From contig CALGNW010000017.1 in assembly GCA_937958345.1 (NCBI GenBank), positions 1-14,715 on the forward strand: 14,715 bases of DNA, read 5' to 3'. The notes below the pieces were generated by a model. That model did no database searches. It was not told the origin of the DNA and was given only the letters and a program-made list of their open reading frames with translations. This DNA is from an uncultured Neomegalonema sp. (GTDB taxonomy: Bacteria > Pseudomonadota > Alphaproteobacteria > Rhodobacterales > Rhodobacteraceae). Position 1 is the first letter of the stretch, and each line of letters starts with the position of its first letter. Position numbers and translations under genes: made by a program. Below, piece after piece: positions 6,210 through 12,882 of this stretch.

Positions 6210-7211
6210 ATGACCGCGAAACGCACCCTGACCGGACGCGAAATCTATCCTATCGGCTTTGGCGCGATGAACGTGTCGCATTGCTATCAGCCCCGCTTGC
6301 CCGACGCGCAGGGCGGGCGCGTATTACAGGCGGCGCTGGACCTCGGGTATACGCATTTTGATACGGCGGCTGTTTACGGCCACGGGCATAACGAGGCGCT
6401 GATCGGGACATACCTGTCCCATCGCCGCGGCGAGATGGTGCTGACCAGCAAGTGCGGCATTGTCAAAGATCCCGACACCGGCAAGCGCGGGATCAACAAC
6501 CGCACAGACCTGATCGAACGGTCGATTGACGAGACGCTGAGCCTGCTGAAAACCGATCACCTCGATATGTTTTATCTGCACCGCTGGGACAAGGTGACGC
6601 CGATTGAGGAGGTTGTCGGGGCGATGGGCCGGTTGGTCGAGGCCGGAAAAACACGGGCGCTCGGCCTGTCGGAAGTCAGCGCGGATACGCTGCGAAAAGC
6701 GCATGCCACCCATCCGATTGCCGCCGTGCAGTCCGAATACTCACTGTGGACGCGCAATCCCGAAATTGCCGTTCTGGAGGAATGCCGCGTGCTTGGGGCG
6801 GCGTTTGTTGCCTTTTCGCCGGTTGCCCGCCAATTTCTGACGGGCAAGCTGTCTCAGGTGGACGGGTTTTGCGACGATGATATCCGCAATTCCATGCCGA
6901 GGTTCGAGGCGGCGACCTATGCCGAGAACATGAAACTGCTGCCCCCTTACAAGGCCATCGCGGACGAGGTCGGCTGCACGATGGCGCAACTGGCGCTGGC
7001 GTGGCTGTTGACGCGCGGGGATCATGTTATTCCGATACCGGGCACTCAGAACCTCGATCACCTCGACGAGAACTTTCGTGCTGCCGATGTGACGCTAAGC
7101 CGGGATGTGGTGGCGCGTCTGGATGCGCTGATTAACGAGCGGACCGTCAAGGGCGGGCGCTATAGCCCCGCCATTCAACAGCAGATTGATACCGAGGAAT
7201 TCACGGTATAG
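6210..7211 (+). CDS. Aldo/keto reductase
   Basis: This 333-residue NAD(P)H-dependent oxidoreductase of the aldo/keto reductase superfamily has the full catalytic tetrad: Asp51 and Tyr56 (HFDTAAVYGHG), Lys81 (LTSKCG) and His124 (FYLHRWD). The cofactor-binding part IPIPGTQNLDHLDENF (about 278-293) is near the C-terminus, as usual. GGAGGG (6201-6206) lies at the end of the upstream aldolase-like gene, and the ATG follows its TAG directly. It is the last gene of the LysE-aldolase-reductase operon. A likely job is reducing an aldehyde or ketone made or used by the aldolase-like partner, but this is inference. The stop codon lies in a tandem 9-bp duplication. Confidence 0.92.
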   Translation: MTAKRTLTGREIYPIGFGAMNVSHCYQPRLPDAQGGRVLQAALDLGYTHFDTAAVYGHGHNEALIGTYLSHRRGEMVLTSKCGIVKDPDTGKRGINNRTDLIERSIDETLSLLKTDHLDMFYLHRWDKVTPIEEVVGAMGRLVEAGKTRALGLSEVSADTLRKAHATHPIAAVQSEYSLWTRNPEIAVLEECRVLGAAFVAFSPVARQFLTGKLSQVDGFCDDDIRNSMPRFEAATYAENMKLLPPYKAIADEVGCTMAQLALAWLLTRGDHVIPIPGTQNLDHLDENFRAADVTLSRDVVARLDALINERTVKGGRYSPAIQQQIDTEEFTV

Positions 7212-7220
7212 ACGGTATAG
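7203..7220 (+). repeat. Tandem 9-bp duplication over the aldo/keto reductase stop codon
   Basis: ACGGTATAG occurs twice in direct succession (7203-7211 and 7212-7220). The first copy encodes the last codons, Thr-Val-stop, and the second repeats the stop codon in frame. Confidence 0.8.
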
Positions 7221-7234
7221 GCGGCGGATCGCCT
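7219..7234. terminator. Weak hairpin between convergent genes
   Basis: AGGCG (7219-7223) and CGCCT (7230-7234) can form a 5-bp stem around GCGGAT in the 30-base gap between convergent stop codons. There is no T tract on either strand, so a termination role is only possible. Confidence 0.2.
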
Positions 7235-7241
7235 CTGTCCG

Positions 7242-7601
7242 TCAGACACATTTATGCTTCATGGTCATGTTGAGGTCGGTGACGTGGCCCGTCTCGTTCT
7301 CGTCCCAGGTGATCATGTAATCGGTGATGCAGGGAAATTCAGCATCAATAAAGGACGCGGCATGACCGACGCCCGTGCTGAATACCGTAAAGCCGTCCAT
7401 TTCGAGCAAAGCCGTCAATGTCGAAGTCCGAATGTCGCGGGGAAAGCTGGCGCGGACCTGTTCGGCATAGGCACGGTGGATGGCCTTGTCCTGTGTCATA
7501 GGGAAATTGGCGAGCAGGGGTGGCACAGTTTCCGCCGCTGCCTGTGTTGCGGTCAATAGCGTTAAACCCAGCGTCCCTGCGCCTTTGCAATACCGTCCCA
7601 T
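7242..7601 (-). CDS. Small exported protein of unknown function (119 aa)
   Basis: I do not recognise this protein. It starts at the ATG 7601-7599 with only a run of G in front, so the ribosome site is poor. A signal peptide is clear: basic start, hydrophobic stretch to about residue 18, and AAA at 21-23 with cleavage before ETVPPLL. The mature part is about 96 residues with two cysteines, Cys91 (EFPCITDYM) and Cys118, the second-to-last residue, likely a disulfide tying the C-terminus down. TWDENETGHVTDLNMTMKHKC at the end is polar and strand-like. It converges on the aldo/keto reductase and diverges from the DUF2125-like gene across about 200 bases. Confidence 0.65.
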   Translation of the reverse strand: MGRYCKGAGTLGLTLLTATQAAAETVPPLLANFPMTQDKAIHRAYAEQVRASFPRDIRTSTLTALLEMDGFTVFSTGVGHAASFIDAEFPCITDYMITWDENETGHVTDLNMTMKHKCV

Positions 7602-7792
7602 CGTGTGTCGCCCCCCGAAAAATCAATGAAGGGAGGCTTTGCAAGAAACGGTGCAAGGATTTGTTTACCATAACCGAACGCGGTCAGACCCGAACTTCTC
7701 ACGCCAGCGCCCCCGATAGGCCACATTGCGTATATTCAACCTGTGCGATGGCGGTGGCCTGCGCTATGCTGCCCCGTAAAATTTGTTGTTCC

Positions 7793-7798
7793 GAGGGA
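7793..7798 (+). promoter_or_regulatory. Ribosome binding site GAGGGA deciding the start at 7806
   Basis: GAGGGA lies seven bases before ATG 7806-7808. The open frame extends back to a GTG at 7743, but that start has no purine run and would put 21 residues ahead of a typical signal peptide. Confidence 0.75.
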
Positions 7799-7805
7799 TT
7801 ACGCG

Positions 7806-9173
7806 ATGAGAACCATGACACTTGCGGCCGCGACGTTTGCGATGGGCGGTGCGTTGCTGCTGACACAAGACGTTGCGCTTGCGAAAGGGCCGCTGGACAT
7901 TGATGCGGGATCGCCGCTGGTGCTGGTTAAGGAAACGCCGACCGAGATGGATCTGACGGATTTTCCGTTCGGACTGAAAGAGGGTGTGTCCGAAAACGTG
8001 CGGATGAGCTTTGAGCAGGAAATCTCGATCCCCGAGGACGAGGCCGGTCTGAGCGTCGGGTATGTCATTACGCTGCCGACGCTGGAAGTCGAAAAAGACG
8101 GCGACGACAAAGTGTCGATGACGATTCCTGACGGATATTCGGTCTCGATGACGATGTCCGGCGATGAAGACCCCGTTCAGTTCGACATCGAGGGCAACGC
8201 CGAAAATCAGGTTTTGCTGTTCGAGCGCGACGGCGACCGGATGACGTATTCGGGAACGGCTGACGTGTTTGCCTTTAACCTGACCTCGCCTCAGGCTGCC
8301 GCGCAGGGCGTTGATTTTGTTGTGACGATGGACGCGAAGGACCTTGATTTCCGCGGTGAAGGAGCCGTCGATCAGGACTGGACCGACATGCAAAACCTTG
8401 ATGTCAGCTATACCTATACGATGGGTGAAATCGGCTATGCCGTCGCAGCGTCGGGGCAGGATGACGGTCAGGAATTCGAGATGACCGGCGCGGCGGCGGC
8501 GGTTGCCGCCAGCGGCGTGATCGGGGATGGCCGGATCGAAGGCACGACGTCGGGCGAGGATCTGGTGCTGAATGTTTCCAAGCCTTTGCCGGTTGAAGCG
8601 TCGATCGGCAAACTGAGTTCGGATATTCGCGTCCCGACCGAGCCGTCACCCAAGCCGCAGGACATGCGATACATGATCGGCGCAGAGGACATCGTGCTCG
8701 ACGATTTTCTGTGGAGCATGATGGACCCGCAGGGCGCGTTTAAGCGCGAGCTGAACAAGGTCGTCATTGATCTGGAAATGCAGGCGATGATGATGATTTC
8801 GCTGTTTGATCCGGCTGCGATGGAAGAAGCCGAGGCCAGCGGCATGCCGCCGATGATCCCGACCGGCGCGAAGATCAACAGCATCGCTTTTGACGGTCTG
8901 GGCCTGAAGGTCGATGCGACCGGCGAGGGCGCGATGAAGGGCGTTCAGCCGCAGGGCAACGCCTATATCACCGTCGAGGGCCTGAGCGCGTTTGTTGCCG
9001 GTGCGCGCAAAGCAGGCATGTTAGGGGATCAGCAGGCCATGATGATCGAGGGCATGGCAGGCCAGTTGGGTAAAGAGGGCGATGACGGCGAGCTGATTTT
9101 TGACATCGAGACCGATGGTGCGATGATCAATATCAACGGCGCGCCGGTGATGCCGATTCCAAGTATGCAATAG
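7806..9173 (+). CDS. Exported DUF2125-like protein (455 aa)
   Basis: The protein begins with a signal peptide (MRTMTLAAATFAMGGALLL, cleavage after about VALA at residues 23-26) and should be periplasmic or membrane-attached. The rest is rich in beta-strand patterns with alternating hydrophobic residues, many Asp/Glu/Gly, and repeated strand pairs such as VSMTIPDGYSVSMTMSGDED. I think it belongs to the DUF2125 group of Rhodobacterales proteins, from overall style and the C-terminal FDGLGLKVDATGEG / YITVEGLSAFV pattern; this is from memory and not certain. No enzyme motif or cysteine pair is visible in the mature part. Acidic, methionine-rich stretches occur near 315-345 (EMQAMMMISLF). It is followed by a short remnant resembling its own C-terminus and then an SDR gene. 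The function is unknown to me. Confidence 0.7.
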   Translation: MRTMTLAAATFAMGGALLLTQDVALAKGPLDIDAGSPLVLVKETPTEMDLTDFPFGLKEGVSENVRMSFEQEISIPEDEAGLSVGYVITLPTLEVEKDGDDKVSMTIPDGYSVSMTMSGDEDPVQFDIEGNAENQVLLFERDGDRMTYSGTADVFAFNLTSPQAAAQGVDFVVTMDAKDLDFRGEGAVDQDWTDMQNLDVSYTYTMGEIGYAVAASGQDDGQEFEMTGAAAAVAASGVIGDGRIEGTTSGEDLVLNVSKPLPVEASIGKLSSDIRVPTEPSPKPQDMRYMIGAEDIVLDDFLWSMMDPQGAFKRELNKVVIDLEMQAMMMISLFDPAAMEEAEASGMPPMIPTGAKINSIAFDGLGLKVDATGEGAMKGVQPQGNAYITVEGLSAFVAGARKAGMLGDQQAMMIEGMAGQLGKEGDDGELIFDIETDGAMININGAPVMPIPSMQ

Positions 9174-9180
9174 CGATGCT

Positions 9181-9300
9181 GTGCGGAGGTGTTTGCATTT
9201 CGCCAACGAAGAAGAGGACGGAAGCTTGACCTTTGATGTGAAAACCGGGGACGGCAAGATGACCATAAACGGCAACCTGCTCGCCCCGTTGCCGAAATGA
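9181..9300 (+). pseudogene. Remnant of a second DUF2125-like gene: C-terminal end only
   Basis: In a frame different from the upstream gene, codons from GTG 9181 to TGA 9298-9300 (39 codons plus stop) encode a peptide whose last ~34 residues align with the C-terminus of the DUF2125-like protein. EEEDGSLTFDVKTGDGKMT matches DDGELIFDIETDGAMI, and ING...P-P matches ING...P-P near the end. I count about 15 identities in about 33 positions, while the DNA is well diverged, so it is an old paralogue and not a recent copy. It has no ribosome site of its own. Its stop overlaps the SDR ATG (ATGA), as expected if a full gene once lay here and drove the SDR by coupling. It could still be translated as a short leader peptide. 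Confidence 0.6.
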
Positions 9301-10046
9301 GCGCGTTTTCCGTTGAGGGCCGTGTGGCCTGTGTCACCGGTGCGTCCGGCGGGCTTGGGCGGGCGGTCGCATCGGCGCTGGCCGAGCGGGGGGCGAAAGT
9401 CGTGGGCGTTGCCCGCCGTGCCGAACAGCTGGAGGCATGGGCGGCGGAAACGGGTGGCGAGACGGCTATCCTCCCCGCTGATCTGTCCGACCCAAAGGGC
9501 GCGGAGGCGCTTGCGGCGCAGATTGCCGAGCCGTTCGGCGCACCGGATATTCTGATCAATGCGGCGGGGATTAACACCCGCCAACCTGCGGATGATGTGA
9601 CGTTGGAGGGGTGGCAGATCACCCTCGATCTGAACCTCGCGGTTCCGTTTTTTCTGGCGCAGGCGATGGTTCCGGCCATGAAGGCGAAGGGCTGGGGGCG
9701 GATTGTGAATTTTGCCTCGTTGCAGACCACCCGCGCTTTTCCCGGCGGGATTGCCTATGGCGCATCCAAGGGCGGGGTCGGACAGTTGACCCGTGCAATG
9801 GCCGAGGCGTGGTCGCGCGACGGGATTACCGCCAATGCGCTGGGGCCGGGATTCTTTCCGACCGAGCTGACGGCGGCGGTGTTTGAGGACGAAGAACGCG
9901 CAGCGCGCAATGCCGCGCAGACCTGTATCGGACGCAACGGGACGATGGCGGATATTATCGGGCCGACGATGTTCTTTTGTTCTCCGGCGTCGGATTACGT
10001 GACGGGGCAGGTGCTGATGGTCGATGGAGGCTTTACGGCCCGCTGA
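9297..10046 (+). CDS. Short-chain dehydrogenase/reductase (SDR)
   Basis: This 249-residue classical SDR is a cytoplasmic NAD(P)-dependent oxidoreductase. The nucleotide site TGASGGLG spans residues 14-21, followed by ARR at 39-41, an NADP-favouring basic end to strand 2. NAAG is at 88-91, Asn113 in DLNLAVP, Ser141 in NFASLQT, and Tyr154/Lys158 in AYGASKGG, so the catalytic set is complete. The C-terminal VTGQVLMVDGGFTA is the usual family end. The ATG has no Shine-Dalgarno sequence and overlaps the stop of the upstream paralogue remnant, so initiation may depend on coupling. A 6-bp hairpin (CGCTGA 10041-10046 with TCAGCG 10052-10057) covers the stop codon but lacks a T tract. The substrate is unknown; many close relatives act on sugars or polyols. 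Confidence 0.92.
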   Translation: MSAFSVEGRVACVTGASGGLGRAVASALAERGAKVVGVARRAEQLEAWAAETGGETAILPADLSDPKGAEALAAQIAEPFGAPDILINAAGINTRQPADDVTLEGWQITLDLNLAVPFFLAQAMVPAMKAKGWGRIVNFASLQTTRAFPGGIAYGASKGGVGQLTRAMAEAWSRDGITANALGPGFFPTELTAAVFEDEERAARNAAQTCIGRNGTMADIIGPTMFFCSPASDYVTGQVLMVDGGFTAR

Positions 10047-10156
10047 GGCGATCAGCGCCCCGCGACCCCTTCCCTATTGCAGCGCAGCATGTTAGACGCC
10101 GCGCGAACCAGAAAACCGCGCATGCCGCGCACCAATTTATTACCGGAGTTAACCCA

Positions 10157-10579
10157 ATGGCGGTTGAACGCACGCTTTCCATCATCAAACCAGACGCAAC
10201 CGAGAAAAACGTCACCGGCGCGATCATCAAGAAGTTCGAAGATGCCGGCCTGCGCGTCGTTGCGCAAAAGCGCCTGCACATGAGCAAAGAGATGGCGGGT
10301 AAGTTTTACGAAGTCCACGCCGAGCGCCCGTTCTACGACGAACTGACGACGTTTATGTCCCGCTCGCCCGTATCGGTTCAGGTTCTTGAGGCCGAAAACG
10401 CCGTTGCTCTGCACCGCGACGTGATGGGCGCGACCAACCCTGCGGATGCCGCCGCCGGTACGGTCCGCGCTGAATTTGCTGATTCCGTTGGCGAAAATTC
10501 GGTTCACGGATCGGATAGCCTTGAGAATGCAAAGATCGAAATCGACTTTTTCTTCAAGGCGGACGAAATCGTCGGCTGA
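10157..10579 (+). CDS. ndk: Nucleoside diphosphate kinase
   Basis: This 140-residue enzyme transfers the terminal phosphate between nucleoside triphosphates and diphosphates through a phosphohistidine. It is the usual length. The phosphoacceptor is His117 in NSVHGSDS (114-121), with Lys11, Tyr51, Arg87, Arg104 and Asn114 at the conserved nucleotide and active-site positions. GGAG (10145-10148) lies eight bases before the ATG; the open frame runs farther upstream into the SDR gene but without family similarity. A GTTAAC palindrome (10148-10153) sits between the ribosome site and the start. It is probably a single-gene unit, closed by a strong terminator. Confidence 0.98.
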   Translation: MAVERTLSIIKPDATEKNVTGAIIKKFEDAGLRVVAQKRLHMSKEMAGKFYEVHAERPFYDELTTFMSRSPVSVQVLEAENAVALHRDVMGATNPADAAAGTVRAEFADSVGENSVHGSDSLENAKIEIDFFFKADEIVG

Positions 10580-10608
10580 TCTCCGCGACGTTGATTGACG
10601 ATCTTGAC

Positions 10609-10648
10609 AGCTCCCGCGTGCAGCAGTTGCAGGCGGGAGCTTTTCTTT
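10609..10648 (+). terminator. Intrinsic terminator of ndk
   Basis: AGCTCCCGC (10609-10617) pairs perfectly with GCGGGAGCT (10633-10641) over 9 bp around a 15-base loop, which can itself pair TGCA with TGCA. TTTTCTTT follows at 10641-10648. It lies 29 bases after the ndk stop. Confidence 0.85.
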
Positions 10649-10770
10649 GTGCGGTGCATTTCGAGCGGCTGGCCGATGCCTCACAATCGCTTGAGTGTCT
10701 TGCATTTCTCGGACAGGAACAGGATAGGGTTTGAGGCGTTGAGCCGGTATGGACCCCGTTGGAGAGTGCA

Positions 10771-12075
10771 ATGACCCGATTTATGAAGCGATTTCTGGCC
10801 TCGTCCTGCATTCTGCTGGGACTTGCACCGGCGGCTGACGCGGCGGTCTGGACAGCGGAAAACCAGTGGAATTCAGCCTATGAGGCCGGTTTTCCCGAAT
10901 GGGTCCGGTCGAATTTCGGCAAGGACGCTTTTCATAAACCCGAGGACAAGGCGCTGTTCGGGCTGGCGCTGGATTGTTCCGACGCAATTTATGCCATGCG
11001 TATCATCTATGCGTATCAGAATAGACTGCCGTTCGAGATCAATGACCCGCGCAACGGGCGCATCCTGTCGAACGAGTACAAAAAATGGGACGGGTTCCGC
11101 GAGAAGCGCCGCCACGAGAATGACGACGGTACATGGTCAACCTACGAAGGACCGGAATATACCGAGACGGACAAGCTGCGCGCGTTTATCGAATTTATCG
11201 GCGACATAACCTCGACGATCAATCTGGCCGAGGATACTTATCCTGTGGCGCTGGAGGACGTGCAGCCGGGGGATATGTTCCTGCTGCCCCGCAACCACGC
11301 CTATATCGTCAAGGACATCGCGTCGACCGGGGCCATGACCACCCTCTCGCATTCCAGCCCCCGCGCATGGCGCATCATGGCGCAGATCGAGGATTTCCCC
11401 GCCGAAGTGCCGGAAGACTCGAAGAAACGCGATGGCTATCGCCGCTTCAAGCCGATCGAGCACCTGCGTAGCCCCGCCGCCGCCGTACCCGGCGCGAGCG
11501 AGGAGCAGTGGGAGATCGCATCCCGCCTGGGCGGCAGTCGCGAAGCCTTCGCCCTTGCCACGCAGGACGCGCTTGCCTCCGTCAAGGAGCCGCTGGAGCA
11601 GAAAGCATCGCGCCTGTTTTCGTCGCTCTGCGATTACGCCGTGCAGAGGGTAGATATCGTCAATCACGGCCTCAACTACCTCGCCCGCATGGATGATAAC
11701 AACGGGCGTCAGTGCATGAGCATCGGTGAATACGGCGAGTATTCGACTCCGGGCCGCGACAAGAAACTCGAAGGGAAGTTCCGCATCCTCGATGCTTTGC
11801 GCAGCAATCCCGACTGGGCCAATGCCGGCTTTGCCGAAAAGCCCGTGATCGAGGCAATCTTCGCCTCCGAGAACACGATGAGCGAACAGGAAATCGGCAC
11901 CTTCTGCGCCGTACCTTTCGACATCTATGGCGGTCGCAACATGACCCTGCGGGAATTGTATCGCGGCTTGGCGGCTGGTCGCCTCGTTTCCGATCCCCAC
12001 GCCCCGCTCGACTATCGCTGGGGTCTGGCACGCGATACCTGGACACCGCAATGCCAGAGTGCATCGCGTAGCTGA
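10771..12075 (+). CDS. Exported protein with a possible NlpC/P60-like cysteine-peptidase domain (434 aa)
   Basis: The start is the ATG at 10771, six bases after GGAG (10761-10764). A signal peptide is clear (MKRFLASSCILLGLAPAADA, cleavage before AVW at about residue 26). In the N-terminal half, ALDCSDAIYAMRII (residues 66-79) puts Cys69 at the start of a helix. QPGDMFLLPRNHAYIVKDI (165-183) gives a GD...HAYIV pattern with His176, as in NlpC/P60-type folds, where Cys opens a helix and His lies on the following strand. LSHSSP with His194 comes next. The C-terminal half has NHGLNYLARMDDNNGRQCMSIGEY and FCAVPFDIYGGRNMTLRELYRGL and resembles nothing I know. If the fold guess is right it would cleave or remodel peptidoglycan peptides. 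That is inference, and an unrelated secreted protein is possible. Flanked by terminators, so a single-gene unit. Confidence 0.6.
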   Translation: MTRFMKRFLASSCILLGLAPAADAAVWTAENQWNSAYEAGFPEWVRSNFGKDAFHKPEDKALFGLALDCSDAIYAMRIIYAYQNRLPFEINDPRNGRILSNEYKKWDGFREKRRHENDDGTWSTYEGPEYTETDKLRAFIEFIGDITSTINLAEDTYPVALEDVQPGDMFLLPRNHAYIVKDIASTGAMTTLSHSSPRAWRIMAQIEDFPAEVPEDSKKRDGYRRFKPIEHLRSPAAAVPGASEEQWEIASRLGGSREAFALATQDALASVKEPLEQKASRLFSSLCDYAVQRVDIVNHGLNYLARMDDNNGRQCMSIGEYGEYSTPGRDKKLEGKFRILDALRSNPDWANAGFAEKPVIEAIFASENTMSEQEIGTFCAVPFDIYGGRNMTLRELYRGLAAGRLVSDPHAPLDYRWGLARDTWTPQCQSASRS

Positions 12076-12110
12076 TACCGCTCTTCGATTGAAATGCCGG
12101 TCTTTATGAA

Positions 12111-12141
12111 AAGGGGTATCCACACGGATGCCCCTTTTTTT
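12111..12141 (+). terminator. Intrinsic terminator after the exported NlpC/P60-like gene
   Basis: GGGGTATC (12113-12120), loop CACACG, and GATGCCCC (12127-12134) form an 8-bp stem with one G-U pair, followed by seven T (12135-12141). A-rich sequence before the left arm pairs with part of the T tract. It lies 38 bases after the stop at 12075. Confidence 0.9.
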
Positions 12142-12421
12142 CCAAAGCGAGTTACGATTACAGCGTTTTGCCCAAGTGTTGAGGCACTCTTATCAGCTTT
12201 CGCGTTCGAGCCTCCGGGGCGAGAGGCAACGAAAGATGATTCAATAAATGGCAAATCTGAACCTCAAAGCGCCTTGTTCTGGCTCGATGGATCCTGCTGC
12301 CCCGGATTGTTGCCGATTTTTCACGAAATTGTTTCCGAAAAAGAAATTGTCATTTGCATCGGGCTGCGTCGTACTACTCTCTAAGCGGGTAAAGGATGCC
12401 CGGATGACATGGAGACAGACA
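12142..12421 (+). promoter_or_regulatory. Leader/promoter region of the cytochrome c' operon
   Basis: These 280 bases hold no convincing gene; an open frame runs through from 12248 in phase with the cytochrome but lacks a plausible start or family match. The region is AT-rich at 12305-12360. TTGTCA (12347-12352) and TACTAC (12372-12377) are promoter-like, but the 19-base spacer is long. The 8-base direct repeat GAAATTGT occurs at 12325-12332 and 12343-12350, 18 bases apart start to start, and could bind a regulator. I see no clear FNR/Dnr-type TTGAT-N4-ATCAA or NsrR-like site. Confidence 0.35.
12411..12415 (+). promoter_or_regulatory. Ribosome binding site GGAGA favouring the start at 12422
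   Basis: GGAGA lies six bases before ATG 12422-12424. An in-frame ATG at 12404, with AAGGA at 12392-12396, is a possible second start six codons earlier. The downstream start gives the more typical signal peptide. Confidence 0.5.
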
Positions 12422-12880
12422 ATGCGCCTTACCTCTCTGACTCTCATTGCCGCTTTCGCCCTGCCGACCCTTGCAATCGCCGACCCCATCGACGACGCCA
12501 TCGATGCGCGTCAGGGGTACTATCAGGTGGTAAAGCATAACGCCGGAATGCTCTTCGGCATGGCCCAGGGCAAGATCGACTACGATGCCGCCAAGGCCGC
12601 CAGCGCCGCAGCGGACCTTCAGACACTCGCCAATCTCAACAATGGCGGCATGTGGCCGATGGGGTCCAGCAAGCTGGACAAGCCGGGCAAGACCCGCGCC
12701 CTGCCCGTAATCTGGGAAACTTATCCGGCGATTGCCGAAAAGTCGAACGCATTCAAGGCAGCGACCGCCACGCTCGCGGGCAGTGCCGGTAACGGTCTCG
12801 ACGCCCTGCGCGCGGATATCGGTGCTCTCGGCAATTCCTGCAAAGGGTGCCACGACACCTATCGCGCCAAGGACTTCTGA
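12422..12880 (+). CDS. Cytochrome c' (class II c-type cytochrome)
   Basis: This 152-residue precursor has a signal peptide (MRLTSLTLIAAFALPTLAIA) and a mature periplasmic protein of about 132 residues, the usual cytochrome c' size. The covalent haem site CKGCH is near the C-terminus (SCKGCHDTYR, about residues 138-147), as in class II four-helix-bundle cytochromes. At the N-terminal helix ARQGYYQVV, the distal position held by Leu16 in Alcaligenes and Tyr16 in Allochromatium cytochrome c' aligns with a tyrosine. The methionine that would be the sixth ligand in cytochrome c556 is absent, so a five-coordinate, NO/CO-binding haem is expected. LPVIWE (about 99-104) is another family mark. A cytochrome b561 gene follows after two bases. 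Likely role: nitric-oxide binding or electron transfer; inferred from the family. Confidence 0.9.
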   Translation: MRLTSLTLIAAFALPTLAIADPIDDAIDARQGYYQVVKHNAGMLFGMAQGKIDYDAAKAASAAADLQTLANLNNGGMWPMGSSKLDKPGKTRALPVIWETYPAIAEKSNAFKAATATLAGSAGNGLDALRADIGALGNSCKGCHDTYRAKDF

Positions 12881-12882
12881 CG

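Noticed and set aside
5403..6281. 292-codon minus-strand frame across the LysE and RraA-like genes
   Set aside because: It covers two well-supported plus-strand genes and their overlap. The His/Arg-rich translation has no domain-like pattern.
10604..10609. Perfect TTGACA, as in a -35 promoter element
   Set aside because: It runs into the left arm of the ndk terminator, and no -10-like hexamer lies 16-18 bases downstream.
11137..12123. 328-codon minus-strand frame opposite the exported NlpC/P60-like gene
   Set aside because: The plus-strand frame has a signal peptide, a ribosome site and a terminator. The minus frame has none of these and runs through the terminator.
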